Shown: positions 7,636 to 15,931 of the stretch, piece by piece
Layout of the letters: each line of letters starts with the position of its first letter
Numbering within the stretch: position 1 is the first letter of the stretch
Assembly: GCF_004522215.1 (NCBI RefSeq)
Contig: NZ_SDLR01000004.1
Coordinates: 372,001-436,000 of the forward strand
DNA length: 64,000 nucleotides
Source: Ammoniphilus sp. YIM 78166
GTDB taxonomy: Bacteria; Bacillota; Bacilli; Aneurinibacillales; RAOX-1
Direction: 5' to 3'
The notes under the pieces: model-generated
Database searches by the model: none
What the model was told of the DNA's origin: nothing
What the model saw: only the letters and a program-made list of their open reading frames with translations
Made by a program: the position numbers and the translations under genes

Positions 7636-9125
7636 GTCGCTTTATACAGCTCAATGAGAAAGATCATGTAGCGATTGCTCTGGAGCCCATCCTGAAGGGA
7701 GAAGTGCTTCAAATCAATGAGAACACCCGAGTCGAGCTAAAGGAAGACGTTCAAAAGGGGCATAAGATTCTCGTTTATCCGGTAGAAAAAGGAGCCGATG
7801 TACTGAAATTCGGCTATTCCATTGGGAAAGCCAGAGTGGATCTTAGCGCAGGGGAATGGGTACATACCCATAACTTGGAGTCGGGATTAAAAGGAATCTT
7901 GGATTATACCTATCAGCCGGTTCACCCTCTGGTTTCGGTAACCGAGTCGGGTCGGACATTCCAAGGTTATCTTCGGGAGAATGGTGAGGCAGGTATCCGT
8001 AATGAGATTTGGGTGATCAATACGGTGGGATGCATTAATAAAACATGTGAAGCCTTAGCTAAACTGGCTACGGATAAATTCAAGAACCGGGGGATTGATG
8101 GAGTCTACCATTTCCCCCACCCATACGGTTGCTCTCAGCTGGGAGATGATCTAACGAATACCCAGAAGCTATTGGCTTCTCTAGCCCTTCATCCGAACGC
8201 AGCGAGTGTTCTTATTGTCGGGTTGGGATGTGAAAATAATCAAATCGATTCCTTTAAAGAAGTGTTGGGCGACTATCCGCCAGGACGAATTCGCTTCATG
8301 AAATCCCAAGAGGTGGAGGATGAGCTAGAGACCGGATTGGAGCTCATGAGCGAGTTAGTAGAGTATGCGGAGCAGTTTCAACGCCAACCGATTCCTGTAT
8401 CGAAGTTAAAGATTGGGTTAAAATGCGGGGGATCTGATGGGTTCTCGGGCATTACCGCCAATCCACTCGTAGGTGCTGTTTCCGATCGGATCGTATCGGA
8501 GGGAGGAACCACCATCCTGACAGAAGTGCCGGAAATGTTCGGTGCCGAAACAATTTTGATGAGCCGAGCTACGGATCAACAGGTTTATGAAAAGATTGTT
8601 GATCTGGTGAATGACTTTAAGCAGTATTTTATCCGTCATGATCAGGAGATCTATGAAAATCCATCCCCAGGCAATAAGGCGGGGGGAATTAGTACCCTTG
8701 AGGAAAAATCGTTGGGATGCACGCAAAAAGGCGGTCATGCCACAGTAGTCGATGTTCGTGCGTACGGTGAAAGGGTAACGAAGAATGGGTTGAACCTGGT
8801 TCAGGCCCCAGGTAATGACTTAGTCTCTGTGACCGCTCTAGCGGCAGCGGGAGCTCATATCGTGTTATTTACTACGGGTAGAGGAACCCCCTTTGGCGGT
8901 CCTGTACCGACGGTGAAAGTAGCAACCAATTCGGAGCTAGCCCAGCGCAAGAAGAATTGGATCGACTATAATGCCGGTCAGCTCATCGAGGGCAAAACCA
9001 TGGAAGAGACTGGCCAGGACTTCTTTGACTTTATTCTTCAATTGGCCTCAGGAGAGCGACAAACGAAAAATGAATTCTATGGATTTAGAGAGATTAGCAT
9101 TTTTAAAGAGGGAGTTATCCTTTAA
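7632..9125 (+). CDS. uxaA: Altronate dehydratase
   Basis: Altronate/galactarate dehydratase family, 497 residues. It removes water from D-altronate to give 2-keto-3-deoxygluconate (KDG). A short SAF-like N-terminal domain (residues 1-100, ending WVHTHNLESGL) precedes the large metal-dependent domain with cysteine motifs GCINKTCEAL, HPYGCSQLGDD, VGLGCENNQ and KCGGSDGFSGITANP. The start is ATG 7632, behind GGAGGATG inside uxaB. Full-length UxaA has both domains, as here; galactarate dehydratase (GarD) is the alternative reading. Confidence 0.9.
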   Translation: MSRFIQLNEKDHVAIALEPILKGEVLQINENTRVELKEDVQKGHKILVYPVEKGADVLKFGYSIGKARVDLSAGEWVHTHNLESGLKGILDYTYQPVHPLVSVTESGRTFQGYLRENGEAGIRNEIWVINTVGCINKTCEALAKLATDKFKNRGIDGVYHFPHPYGCSQLGDDLTNTQKLLASLALHPNAASVLIVGLGCENNQIDSFKEVLGDYPPGRIRFMKSQEVEDELETGLELMSELVEYAEQFQRQPIPVSKLKIGLKCGGSDGFSGITANPLVGAVSDRIVSEGGTTILTEVPEMFGAETILMSRATDQQVYEKIVDLVNDFKQYFIRHDQEIYENPSPGNKAGGISTLEEKSLGCTQKGGHATVVDVRAYGERVTKNGLNLVQAPGNDLVSVTALAAAGAHIVLFTTGRGTPFGGPVPTVKVATNSELAQRKKNWIDYNAGQLIEGKTMEETGQDFFDFILQLASGERQTKNEFYGFREISIFKEGVIL

Positions 9126-9156
9126 TCGTTCCTATAGGGAGAAGGAGATTATTATT

Positions 9157-10170
9157 ATGAAAGCTATCGTTTGTGAACAACCTGATCAATTCAACCTTGT
9201 TGAGGTAGACCACCCAACGGTTCAGCCCGGCGAGGCTCTTGTGCGGATCCGTAGAATTGGAATATGCGGAACGGATCTTCATGCCTATAAAGGGAATCAG
9301 CCGTTCTTCAGCTATCCAAGAATCCTTGGACATGAGCTATCCGGCGTGGTGGAGTCGATTGGCGAAAATGCAACCGGGTTAAAGGCAGGAGATCAAGTAG
9401 CGGTTATACCTTATCTAGAATGTGGCCAATGCATTGCTTGCCGCAAAGGGAAGACGAACTGCTGTACGGATATCAAGGTGCTAGGTGTGCATACGGACGG
9501 AGGGATGAGGGAATATCTTAATGTTCCTGTCAGTCATTTGATCCCAACCGAAGGACTTACCCTAGATCAATCAGCTATCCTAGAGCCTCTGAGCATTGGT
9601 GCTCACGCCGTTCGACGCGCAGGGTCTCTTCAAGGAGAATTTGTCCTTGTTATTGGGGCTGGGCCGATTGGTTTGGGCGTGATGGCCTTTGCCAAAAAGG
9701 AAGGCGCGAAGGTTATTGCGATGGATGTGAATGAAGAACGTCTTACTTATTGCCGAAATTGGGCGGATGTAGACTATACTGTCAATGCTCTTGAAGACCC
9801 AATGAACGCTTTGTCTGACATTACCCAAGGAGATTTTCCTACCGTTGTTTTTGACGCTACGGGAAATGTAAGATCCATGTCCAATTCGTTTAACTATGTG
9901 GCTCATGGAGGAAAATTAATCTATGTAGGATTAGTGAAATCGGATATTACGTTCTCTGATCCTGATTTCCATAAAAAAGAGCTCACGCTTATGGGAAGCC
10001 GTAACGCTACCCGAGAGGATTTTGATTACGTAATCCACGCGGTTAAAGGCGGAGGGGTAGACATTGATTCGTACATCTCCCACCGCTGCCGCTTTGATGA
10101 CATGATCCAGCACTTCGAAGGATGGCTGAAGCCTGAATCTAAAGTGATTAAGGCGATTGTGGAGCTTTAG
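9157..10170 (+). CDS. Zinc-dependent alcohol dehydrogenase, probable L-galactonate or L-gulonate 5-dehydrogenase
   Basis: Medium-chain zinc dehydrogenase of 337 residues. Catalytic-zinc residues are Cys37 in GICGTDLH and His59-Glu60 in GHELSG. Four structural-zinc cysteines lie at 89, 92, 95 and 103, and the NAD fold motif GAGPIGLG at 167-174. Start ATG 9157 has GAAGGAGAT seven bases upstream. It is the third gene after uxaB-uxaA. In E. coli LgoD/YjjN oxidises L-galactonate to D-tagaturonate, exactly the UxaB substrate, and related enzymes act on L-gulonate. That context suggests the role; the family as a whole is broad, so the substrate is an inference. Confidence 0.8.
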   Translation: MKAIVCEQPDQFNLVEVDHPTVQPGEALVRIRRIGICGTDLHAYKGNQPFFSYPRILGHELSGVVESIGENATGLKAGDQVAVIPYLECGQCIACRKGKTNCCTDIKVLGVHTDGGMREYLNVPVSHLIPTEGLTLDQSAILEPLSIGAHAVRRAGSLQGEFVLVIGAGPIGLGVMAFAKKEGAKVIAMDVNEERLTYCRNWADVDYTVNALEDPMNALSDITQGDFPTVVFDATGNVRSMSNSFNYVAHGGKLIYVGLVKSDITFSDPDFHKKELTLMGSRNATREDFDYVIHAVKGGGVDIDSYISHRCRFDDMIQHFEGWLKPESKVIKAIVEL

Positions 10171-10180
10171 TTGATTTATT

Positions 10181-10221
10181 CAAAACAACCTGAGTTGTCA
10201 ATTAGCCCAGGTTGTTTTTTG
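10181..10221 (+). terminator. Terminator of the uxaB-uxaA-dehydrogenase operon
   Basis: AAAACAACCTG at 10182 pairs with CAGGTTGTTTT at 10208, an 11-bp stem with a 15-base loop followed by T residues. Confidence 0.85.
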
Positions 10222-10340
10222 TTTTGATCCGGATGTATACCCTTATTGGGATTAGGATTTCTTTCTTCGAGTATCGGGAAAGTATCGGTATATAGGGGGT
10301 GGTAATGGTTATGGCTTTATTTTTTAAAGAGGATTGTGGA

Positions 10341-10384
10341 TGGACAGGAGTAAACCAAGGTGTTAAAATAAGAACAAACGTTCT
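10341..10384 (+). promoter_or_regulatory. Sigma-A-type promoter with LexA (SOS) box
   Basis: A -35 TGGACA (10341-10346) and -10 TAAAAT (10364-10369), each five of six, are 17 bases apart. AGAACAAACGTTCT at 10371-10384 follows at once. It fits the Bacillus LexA consensus CGAACRNRYGTTYC at 12 of 14 positions with the whole GAACRNRYGTTY core intact. The box would cover the transcription start, an effective position for repression until DNA damage. Confidence 0.6.
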
Positions 10385-10403
10385 TGTTTTAAGGAGGGCT
10401 AAC

Positions 10404-11078
10404 ATGTATAATTTATCTCGCCTTAAGAATTTTTTTAATCGATTTATGGACAAGGACTCGTGTGAACGGCTCCTTGGTCTAGTAAAGGAACAAAAACAAA
10501 CCACCGCGTTACATTGTCCCCACTGTAAAAGCCCCTCTATTGTGCGATATGGAATGTATCGTGACCGTCAACGATATAAGTGTAAGGATTGCCTTAGAAC
10601 GTTTAACGATTTTACGAATACCCCTTTGCATGCTACCCATTATCCGGAAAAGTGGATAAAATTTTTAGAATGCATGATGGAAGGCCGTTCCCTGCAACAT
10701 AGTGCGATGATACTTGGGGTTAGCTATGTAACCCTTTTTTACTGGCGTCACAAAATTATTCATGTCCTTAATATGCTAGGAGATACACCCATCGATGATA
10801 TAAGAGAAAAATATCCAGAGGACTTAAAGTATATTTGGGTAATTTTTTATCCGCCCATAATAGCTGTTGATTTCAATAAATCTAGGGAATTCGCCTTTTG
10901 GATTTCAGGGTTCTTTTCTATTGGGAAAAAGTATCTATATCGATACCTGGCTTGGTTTAGATTTGTAAGTCGAGCTGAAGCCAGAAAGGAAAAAGGGATA
11001 GACGCTATGCAAGATCTATTATTAAAGGTATGTAACCCCTCTATTAGACAAACGTACAACAGTATAGGGGTAGCTTGA
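10404..11078 (+). CDS. Transposase-derived protein lacking the catalytic core (IS1595-like)
   Basis: 224-residue protein with an N-terminal zinc ribbon (CPHCKSPSIVRYG, then CKDC) and a helix-turn-helix (ILGVSYVTLFYWRHKI), as at the front of IS1595/ISXO2-type transposases. It then jumps to KKYLYRYLAWFRF, which resembles the extreme C-terminus of the same family. The DDE domain of roughly 150 residues expected between them is absent; no IDE-type motif is visible. The frame is open and has a strong ribosome binding site (AAGGAGGG), so the deletion kept the frame. No terminal inverted repeats were found. It may be a decaying remnant or a retained DNA-binding protein; the SOS-type promoter favours looking twice. 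Confidence 0.6.
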   Translation: MYNLSRLKNFFNRFMDKDSCERLLGLVKEQKQTTALHCPHCKSPSIVRYGMYRDRQRYKCKDCLRTFNDFTNTPLHATHYPEKWIKFLECMMEGRSLQHSAMILGVSYVTLFYWRHKIIHVLNMLGDTPIDDIREKYPEDLKYIWVIFYPPIIAVDFNKSREFAFWISGFFSIGKKYLYRYLAWFRFVSRAEARKEKGIDAMQDLLLKVCNPSIRQTYNSIGVA

Positions 11079-11305
11079 CCTTTGATACTTAACCACAAAC
11101 TTCTTTAAAAAATCCAGCAAAAAGTACTATAGGCCTCTCTCTGCACCTTGCAAAATGTAAAAAAAGAAGAATCCCAAAGATCCTCAACACTCCACACCTC
11201 GCCTGTCTAAAAAGGCTAAGTCACAGCAACCAGAAGCAGGATGTTTTTGATCTGCTGTGTACTTAGTGTAAGATAAGAGTAAGATCTTGGAGAAACGGTG
11301 ATGAA

Positions 11306-11917
11306 ATGTTGGAGTGGACAGGGGAAAGGATTATTCCCAAACTATTAAAGCCAACCAATGGCATGCTGCTAGAGCATATTGCCCGATACTATTTCGCTTT
11401 TCCCTTTATTCAAGGGAGAGTGTTAGATATCGCTTGCGGAACCGGCTATGGCTGCCATATGGTGGCGAAGGACCGCAAACGTGAGGTGCATGAGGTCATT
11501 GGCGTTGATATTGATGAGGAATCCCTTTTCTATGCGAATCGAGAATACAATCATCAGAAGGTTAGATATGTACAAGGGGACGCCCTAGACCCGCAGCTGC
11601 CTGATCGCCTAGGACTGTTTGATACCATCCTTAGCTTTGAAACGATTGAGCATGTTCCGGATGATCAATTATTTATGAACCATTTATATCGCATGCTAAA
11701 ACCAGGTGGAACTCTGGTGTTATCCAGTCCTTTTGGAAGGGGGAGAGGGATGCCGACAAGCGAACCTTTTCATTATCATCAATTTACGCCTGAAGAATTT
11801 GAGCAACTTTTTACGCCATTTTCAGAAGTGGATACCTATTATCAGCGGGGTGTCATCTTCGAAAAACCGAGAGAAGGAGTTCGCTACTTTATTGGAATCG
11901 CAGTATGTAAAAAATAA
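11306..11917 (+). CDS. Class I SAM-dependent methyltransferase
   Basis: 203 residues with a complete Rossmann-type methyltransferase core: motif I VLDIACGTGYG near residue 40, acidic residue in VIGVDID near 65, and FETIEHVPDD followed by MLKPGGTLVLSSP. The fold resembles small UbiE/BioC-type enzymes acting on small molecules. Substrate unknown. ATG 11306 follows ACGGTGATG. The 227 bases before it, after the transposase remnant, contain no recognisable gene. It is followed within nine to seventeen bases by the helicase gene and may be cotranscribed. Confidence 0.85.
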   Translation: MLEWTGERIIPKLLKPTNGMLLEHIARYYFAFPFIQGRVLDIACGTGYGCHMVAKDRKREVHEVIGVDIDEESLFYANREYNHQKVRYVQGDALDPQLPDRLGLFDTILSFETIEHVPDDQLFMNHLYRMLKPGGTLVLSSPFGRGRGMPTSEPFHYHQFTPEEFEQLFTPFSEVDTYYQRGVIFEKPREGVRYFIGIAVCKK

Positions 11918-11934
11918 AAGGATAGGTGTTTATA

Positions 11935-13149
11935 TTGACGGATTTCTTAACATTGGGCATACGCTCTAGCCTGATTGAAACACTCAGAAACAACGGAATC
12001 TATGAGCCGACTCCGGTTCAAGAAAGAACCATCCCTCTTCTGCTCGCGGGTAGGGATGTGATCGCTCAAGCTCAGACGGGGACAGGGAAAACTTTATCCT
12101 TCATCTTGCCTATATTAGAAAGGATCGATCCGGCAAAGGCGCAGGTACAAGCCTTGATCGTGACTCCTACACGAGAGCTGGCTTTGCAAATTACGGCTGA
12201 AGTCAACAAGATCATCTCTGGTGTGGAAGGAGCTCAAGTGCTTGCCGTATATGGAGGTCAAGATGTAGAGCAGCAACTAAGGAAATTAAACGGAGCCAAT
12301 CACGTTGTCATTGCAACGCCTGGACGTTTACTGGACCATTTAAGAAGAGGCACCATCGAGCTTACGGGAGTTACGATGCTTGTGCTAGATGAAGCCGATC
12401 AAATGCTTCATATGGGCTTCCTCAATGAAGTAGAAGAGATTATTCGGCAAACCCCCGTTAGTCGGCAGACCATGCTGTTTTCAGCCACCATGGCTGAGCC
12501 CATTCGTTCCCTTGCTGCGCAGTATATGAATCGACCGGAAGACATACGAATTCGCAAGCAGCAGATCACACTCGAAGGCATTAAGCAATACGTAATGGAA
12601 ACGACGGATCGTGCCAAACAGGAAAATTTGAGAAAGTTAATTGATATCTATCGTCCTTATCTGGCCATTATTTTTTGTCGTACGAAGCGGAGAGCAAGCA
12701 AGTTAAATGAGGCTTTGAAATCGCTGGGCTATGACTCGGATGAGCTTCATGGCGACTTGTCCCAAGCCAAGCGCGAGGAGGTCATGGCCCGATTTCGAGA
12801 AGCGAAGATCCAGCTTCTTGTTGCTACGGACGTGGCGGCTCGCGGATTAGATGTGGAAGGGGTCACGCACGTATTCAATTACGATATTCCCCATGATGCA
12901 GAAAGCTATATCCACCGGATTGGCCGCACGGGCCGTGCGGGGGGTAAAGGGTTAGCGATTACCTTAGTGGCACCGAAGGACCGAGGCTATTTAGAGAGCA
13001 TTGAAAAAGGCATCAAACAACCCATTAAAAGGAAAGTATTAGATGAGCCGAAGAAGCCTTGGGAGGAACAACCTACTGAAAAACAAAGCCACCGTTTTTC
13101 CGGTGGAAAGGGAAGGGGAAGACACCGTGCAAGGACAAAATCGAAGTAA
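11935..13149 (+). CDS. DEAD-box RNA helicase
   Basis: ATP-dependent RNA helicase of 404 residues with every superfamily 2 motif: Q motif PTPVQ, Walker [26 protein letters not shown], the IIFCRTK region, [10 protein letters not shown] and HRIGRTGR. The C-terminus is short and basic ([15 protein letters not shown]), so RNA targeting probably comes from that tail, not from a CsdA/DbpA-type domain. Likely roles are ribosome assembly or mRNA turnover in the cold. I prefer TTG 11935 (MTDFLTLG) with AGGTG seven bases upstream; GTG 11926 is in frame. Its last 23 bases overlap the next gene. Confidence 0.95.
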   Translation: MTDFLTLGIRSSLIETLRNNGIYEPTPVQERTIPLLLAGRDVIAQAQTGTGKTLSFILPILERIDPAKAQVQALIVTPTRELALQITAEVNKIISGVEGAQVLAVYGGQDVEQQLRKLNGANHVVIATPGRLLDHLRRGTIELTGVTMLVLDEADQMLHMGFLNEVEEIIRQTPVSRQTMLFSATMAEPIRSLAAQYMNRPEDIRIRKQQITLEGIKQYVMETTDRAKQENLRKLIDIYRPYLAIIFCRTKRRASKLNEALKSLGYDSDELHGDLSQAKREEVMARFREAKIQLLVATDVAARGLDVEGVTHVFNYDIPHDAESYIHRIGRTGRAGGKGLAITLVAPKDRGYLESIEKGIKQPIKRKVLDEPKKPWEEQPTEKQSHRFSGGKGRGRHRARTKSK

Positions 13150-13324
13150 TATTCGTCCAGGTATCGAAGTGGACATCGTCTTAAAAAAAGACCAAGCTAC
13201 AGGAAAATTGACCAGGGGAATCGTAAAAGATATCTTAACCAAATCACCGAATCACCCCCATGGTATTAAAGTGCGTTTACAGGACGGGCAGGTAGGCAGG
13301 GTGAAAGAGATTATGAGGACGTGA
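13127..13324 (+). CDS. ywbE: YwbE-family protein
   Basis: 65-residue protein matching YwbE over its full length, with the family core [28 protein letters not shown] and [17 protein letters not shown]. The function of the family is not established; it looks like a small beta-rich domain. Translation should start at GTG 13127 behind AAGGGGAAG, because that gives the family length; an in-frame ATG at 13043 adds 28 unrelated residues encoded inside the helicase gene. It overlaps the helicase end by 23 bases and the next gene by four (GTGA), implying coupled translation. Confidence 0.9.
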   Translation: MQGQNRSNIRPGIEVDIVLKKDQATGKLTRGIVKDILTKSPNHPHGIKVRLQDGQVGRVKEIMRT

Positions 13325-13956
13325 TTGATTTGAGTATATTAATGAAGCTATCCTCCGAAGTCGGAGATAAAACCGAAGAAGCGAATAGACAAGTTGCAGC
13401 GGAGTGCATTCAACATCCTGAGTTCATTGCCGAGATAGCGGAAGGACTACAAGCGAAAAAAGCAGCCCTCGCAGCCGATTGCGCAGAGGTGATGACGAAA
13501 GTGGCAGAAGTCCAGCCTCAACTCATCGTTCCTTTTGCTGAGCAGCTGATTTCATTATTGGATCATAAGACGACCAAGGTACGTTGGGAAGCGATGCATG
13601 CCATATCTTTAATTGCCTATCAGATTCCACATCTGATTCATCCCATACTGCTAGCTCTCGAAAAAATCCTTCATCAAGACTCGAGCACCATTGTACGAGA
13701 CTATACCATTGATACGCTAAGTCAGTATGCTAGGGCCGGAGAAAAAGAAGCTCAAGAGGCTTTTCCTATACTAAGAGAAGCTCTAACAGTGTGGGAAGGG
13801 AAGCATCGCGGAAGAGTGTTGCAGGGGCTTGTTTTCATACTGAACGCTCATCCTGGATTCGCAATTGATATTCGAATGATTGCACAAGATTATTTGGAAG
13901 ATTCTCGAGGCGTTGTGAAAAAAGCAGCGAAAGCCTTACTGAAGTTAATTGGATAG
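13321..13956 (+). CDS. HEAT-repeat protein
   Basis: 211-residue alpha-helical protein built of about five HEAT-type helix pairs, for example KTTKVRWEAMHAISLIA and DSSTIVRDYTIDTLSQYA. Such solenoids usually bind other proteins or nucleic acid. No catalytic motif is seen. The GTG start overlaps the ywbE stop, with GAGG just upstream; a TTG at 13330 is a possible alternative. Its tight coupling to a DEAD-box helicase and YwbE suggests a common RNA-related role, but that is only inference from position. Confidence 0.75.
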   Translation: MIDLSILMKLSSEVGDKTEEANRQVAAECIQHPEFIAEIAEGLQAKKAALAADCAEVMTKVAEVQPQLIVPFAEQLISLLDHKTTKVRWEAMHAISLIAYQIPHLIHPILLALEKILHQDSSTIVRDYTIDTLSQYARAGEKEAQEAFPILREALTVWEGKHRGRVLQGLVFILNAHPGFAIDIRMIAQDYLEDSRGVVKKAAKALLKLIG

Positions 13957-14128
13957 TTCGTTCTAGACACGTTTACCTGAGAGTAGAGGTGTCTTCTTCC
14001 GTATAAGCTGAATAAACCCTCCTTTATATGGTCAATGATGGAGACGTAGCTATATTCCGTCATTTATGATATAAATGTTAGTAATTATGCGTATTCGGAG
14101 TGGACTAGATATAGAAAGGTTGGTAAAC

Positions 14129-15781
14129 ATGGAGAACAAACAGAGCTCATCTAATTTTATTAAGAATATCGTGATAGATGACTTGGAATCCGGCAAGTAT
14201 GAAAAAGTCATTACACGGTTTCCGCCAGAGCCGAATGGATATTTACACATTGGACATGCCAAATCTATCGTGCTTAATTTCGAACTAGCGGATGAATTTA
14301 AGGGGAAGACCAATCTTCGTTTTGATGACACGAACCCGGTGAAGGAAGATCAAGAATTTGTGGATTCGATCAAGGAAGATGTAGCCTGGTTAGGCTATGA
14401 GTGGGATGGGCTTTTCTTTGCTTCAGACTATTTCGAAGAGATGTATAATCGAGCCGTTTTACTGATTAAAAAGGGAAAAGCATATGTGGATGACCTTTCA
14501 GCAGAAGAGATTCGTTCGTATCGCGGAACGTTGACGGAAAAGGGAAAAGAAAGTCCTTATCGTAACCGCAGCGTGGAAGAAAACTTGGATTTATTCGAAC
14601 GCATGAGAAACGGAGAATTCAAGGATGGAGAAAAGGTTCTTCGTGCGAAAATTGATATGTCCTCTCCGAATATTACCATGAGGGACCCCGTCTTGTATCG
14701 TATTGCTCATGCCACCCATCATAATACAGGCGATAAGTGGTGCATTTATCCGATGTATGACTTCGCCCATCCATTAGAGGATGCTGTAGAAGATGTGACG
14801 CATTCGATTTGTACCTTAGAATTTGAGGATCATCGTCCTCTCTACAACTGGGTGATTGAAGAGTGTGAGATGGAGAGCAAGCCGAAGCAAATTGAATTTG
14901 CTCGTCTTAACCTGACCAATACGGTCATGAGCAAGAGAAAGCTGAAGCAGTTGGTGGATGAAGCCGTGGTAGACGGCTGGGATGATCCCCGCATGCCGAC
15001 CATTTCTGGACTTCGTCGAAAGGGTTATACACCAGATGCTATCCGTAATTTCTGTAAAGAAATCGGGGTGGCGAGAAGCTACAGTGTGGTAGATGCCCAG
15101 ATGCTAGAGCACTTTATTCGTGAAGATCTTAAATTGAAGGCTTTAAGAACCATGGGAATCTTACGACCATTAAAGGTCATTATTACGAATTACCCTGAAG
15201 ACCAGGTTGAAATGCTGGAAGCCGAAAATAATCCAGAGAACCTCGAGATGGGACATCGTCAAATTCCTTTCTCCCGTGAGATCTATATTGAGCAAGATGA
15301 TTTTATGGAAGAGCCACCTAAAGGCTATCACCGACTATTCCCGGGAAATGAAGTGCGTCTGAAGCATGCTTACTTCATTAAATGTAATGAAGTCATTAAA
15401 AATGACCAAGGTGAAGTCACAGAGATTCATTGCACCTATGACCCTGAAACCAAAAGCGGTACAGGCTTCACCGGGCGAAAAGTAAAAGGAACCATTCACT
15501 GGGTAGAGGCAACGAATGCTGTACCTGCTGAGTTCAGATTGTACGAGCCTCTAATTTTGAATGAAGATCAAGAAGAAGGAGAAACCTTCTTAGATCATAT
15601 TAATCCAAACTCCTTAGAAATCGTGCAAGGCTATGTGGAAGCGAATATGACGGAAGCGAAACCGCAAGATAAGTATCAATTTTTCCGCCATGGCTACTTC
15701 AATGTCGATCCTAAGTATACAACGAAGGACAAGCTTGTCTTTAATCGGATTGTTTCGTTGAAGAGTTCGTTTAAAATATAA
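14129..15781 (+). CDS. glnS: Glutaminyl-tRNA synthetase
   Basis: Class I synthetase of 550 residues that charges tRNA-Gln with glutamine. It has [15 protein letters not shown] at residues 32-46 (HIGH motif) and MSKRK at 267-271 in place of the KMSKS loop, followed by the beta-barrel anticodon-binding domains. The residues RFDDTNP and the strong similarity along the full length favour GlnRS over GluRS. Start ATG 14129 (MENKQSS) behind AAAGGTTGG. Many Bacillales lack this enzyme and use GltX plus the GatCAB amidotransferase, so its presence is notable. The leader of about 170 bases shows no convincing T-box specifier or antiterminator. Confidence 0.97.
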   Translation: MENKQSSSNFIKNIVIDDLESGKYEKVITRFPPEPNGYLHIGHAKSIVLNFELADEFKGKTNLRFDDTNPVKEDQEFVDSIKEDVAWLGYEWDGLFFASDYFEEMYNRAVLLIKKGKAYVDDLSAEEIRSYRGTLTEKGKESPYRNRSVEENLDLFERMRNGEFKDGEKVLRAKIDMSSPNITMRDPVLYRIAHATHHNTGDKWCIYPMYDFAHPLEDAVEDVTHSICTLEFEDHRPLYNWVIEECEMESKPKQIEFARLNLTNTVMSKRKLKQLVDEAVVDGWDDPRMPTISGLRRKGYTPDAIRNFCKEIGVARSYSVVDAQMLEHFIREDLKLKALRTMGILRPLKVIITNYPEDQVEMLEAENNPENLEMGHRQIPFSREIYIEQDDFMEEPPKGYHRLFPGNEVRLKHAYFIKCNEVIKNDQGEVTEIHCTYDPETKSGTGFTGRKVKGTIHWVEATNAVPAEFRLYEPLILNEDQEEGETFLDHINPNSLEIVQGYVEANMTEAKPQDKYQFFRHGYFNVDPKYTTKDKLVFNRIVSLKSSFKI

Positions 15782-15790
15782 AGATTGAAT

Positions 15791-15825
15791 GAAAGGATGT
15801 CTATGACTTTAGACATCCTTTTTCT
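15791..15825 (+). terminator. glnS terminator
   Basis: AAAGGATGTCT (15792-15802) pairs with AGACATCCTTT (15811-15821), followed by further T residues. Confidence 0.92.
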
Positions 15826-15852
15826 TTGTGTAGTAAGACTAAATGTTTATTT

Positions 15853-15890
15853 TTCACCAAATTAATATTTCTTTAACACAGTGCCTTTAA
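15853..15890 (+). promoter_or_regulatory. Possible Pho box upstream of the secreted nuclease gene
   Basis: TTAATA at 15862 and TTAACA at 15873 are exactly 11 bases apart, with weaker words TTCACC at 15853 and CTTTAA at 15885. PhoP sites in Bacillus are TT(A/T/C)ACA-like words on an 11-bp period. Phosphate control would suit a secreted nuclease/nucleotidase. Only two good words are present. Confidence 0.3.
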
Positions 15891-15892
15891 GA

Positions 15893-15918
15893 TAGAGTAT
15901 GAAATTATTCATACTCTA
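15893..15918 (+). promoter_or_regulatory. Perfect 11-bp inverted repeat abutting the ribosome binding site
   Basis: TAGAGTATGAA (15893-15903) and TTCATACTCTA (15908-15918) flank ATTA. The second arm ends at the AAGGAGGAA ribosome binding site. It could be a repressor operator or a 5' mRNA hairpin that stabilises the transcript or gates translation. No T-run follows, so it is not a terminator. Confidence 0.55.
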
Positions 15919-15931
15919 AGGAGGAACTTTT

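Noticed and set aside
10299..11078. Complete insertion sequence
   Set aside because: No terminal inverted repeats or target duplication were found around the transposase-derived gene, and its catalytic domain is missing.
11079..11305. Gene in the gap between the transposase remnant and the methyltransferase
   Set aside because: No frame of reasonable length with a ribosome binding site; only a weak imperfect hairpin near CACAGCA/TGCTGTG.
13957..14128. T-box leader before glnS
   Set aside because: No T-box sequence (TGGNACCGCG) and no antiterminator; the leader is too short.
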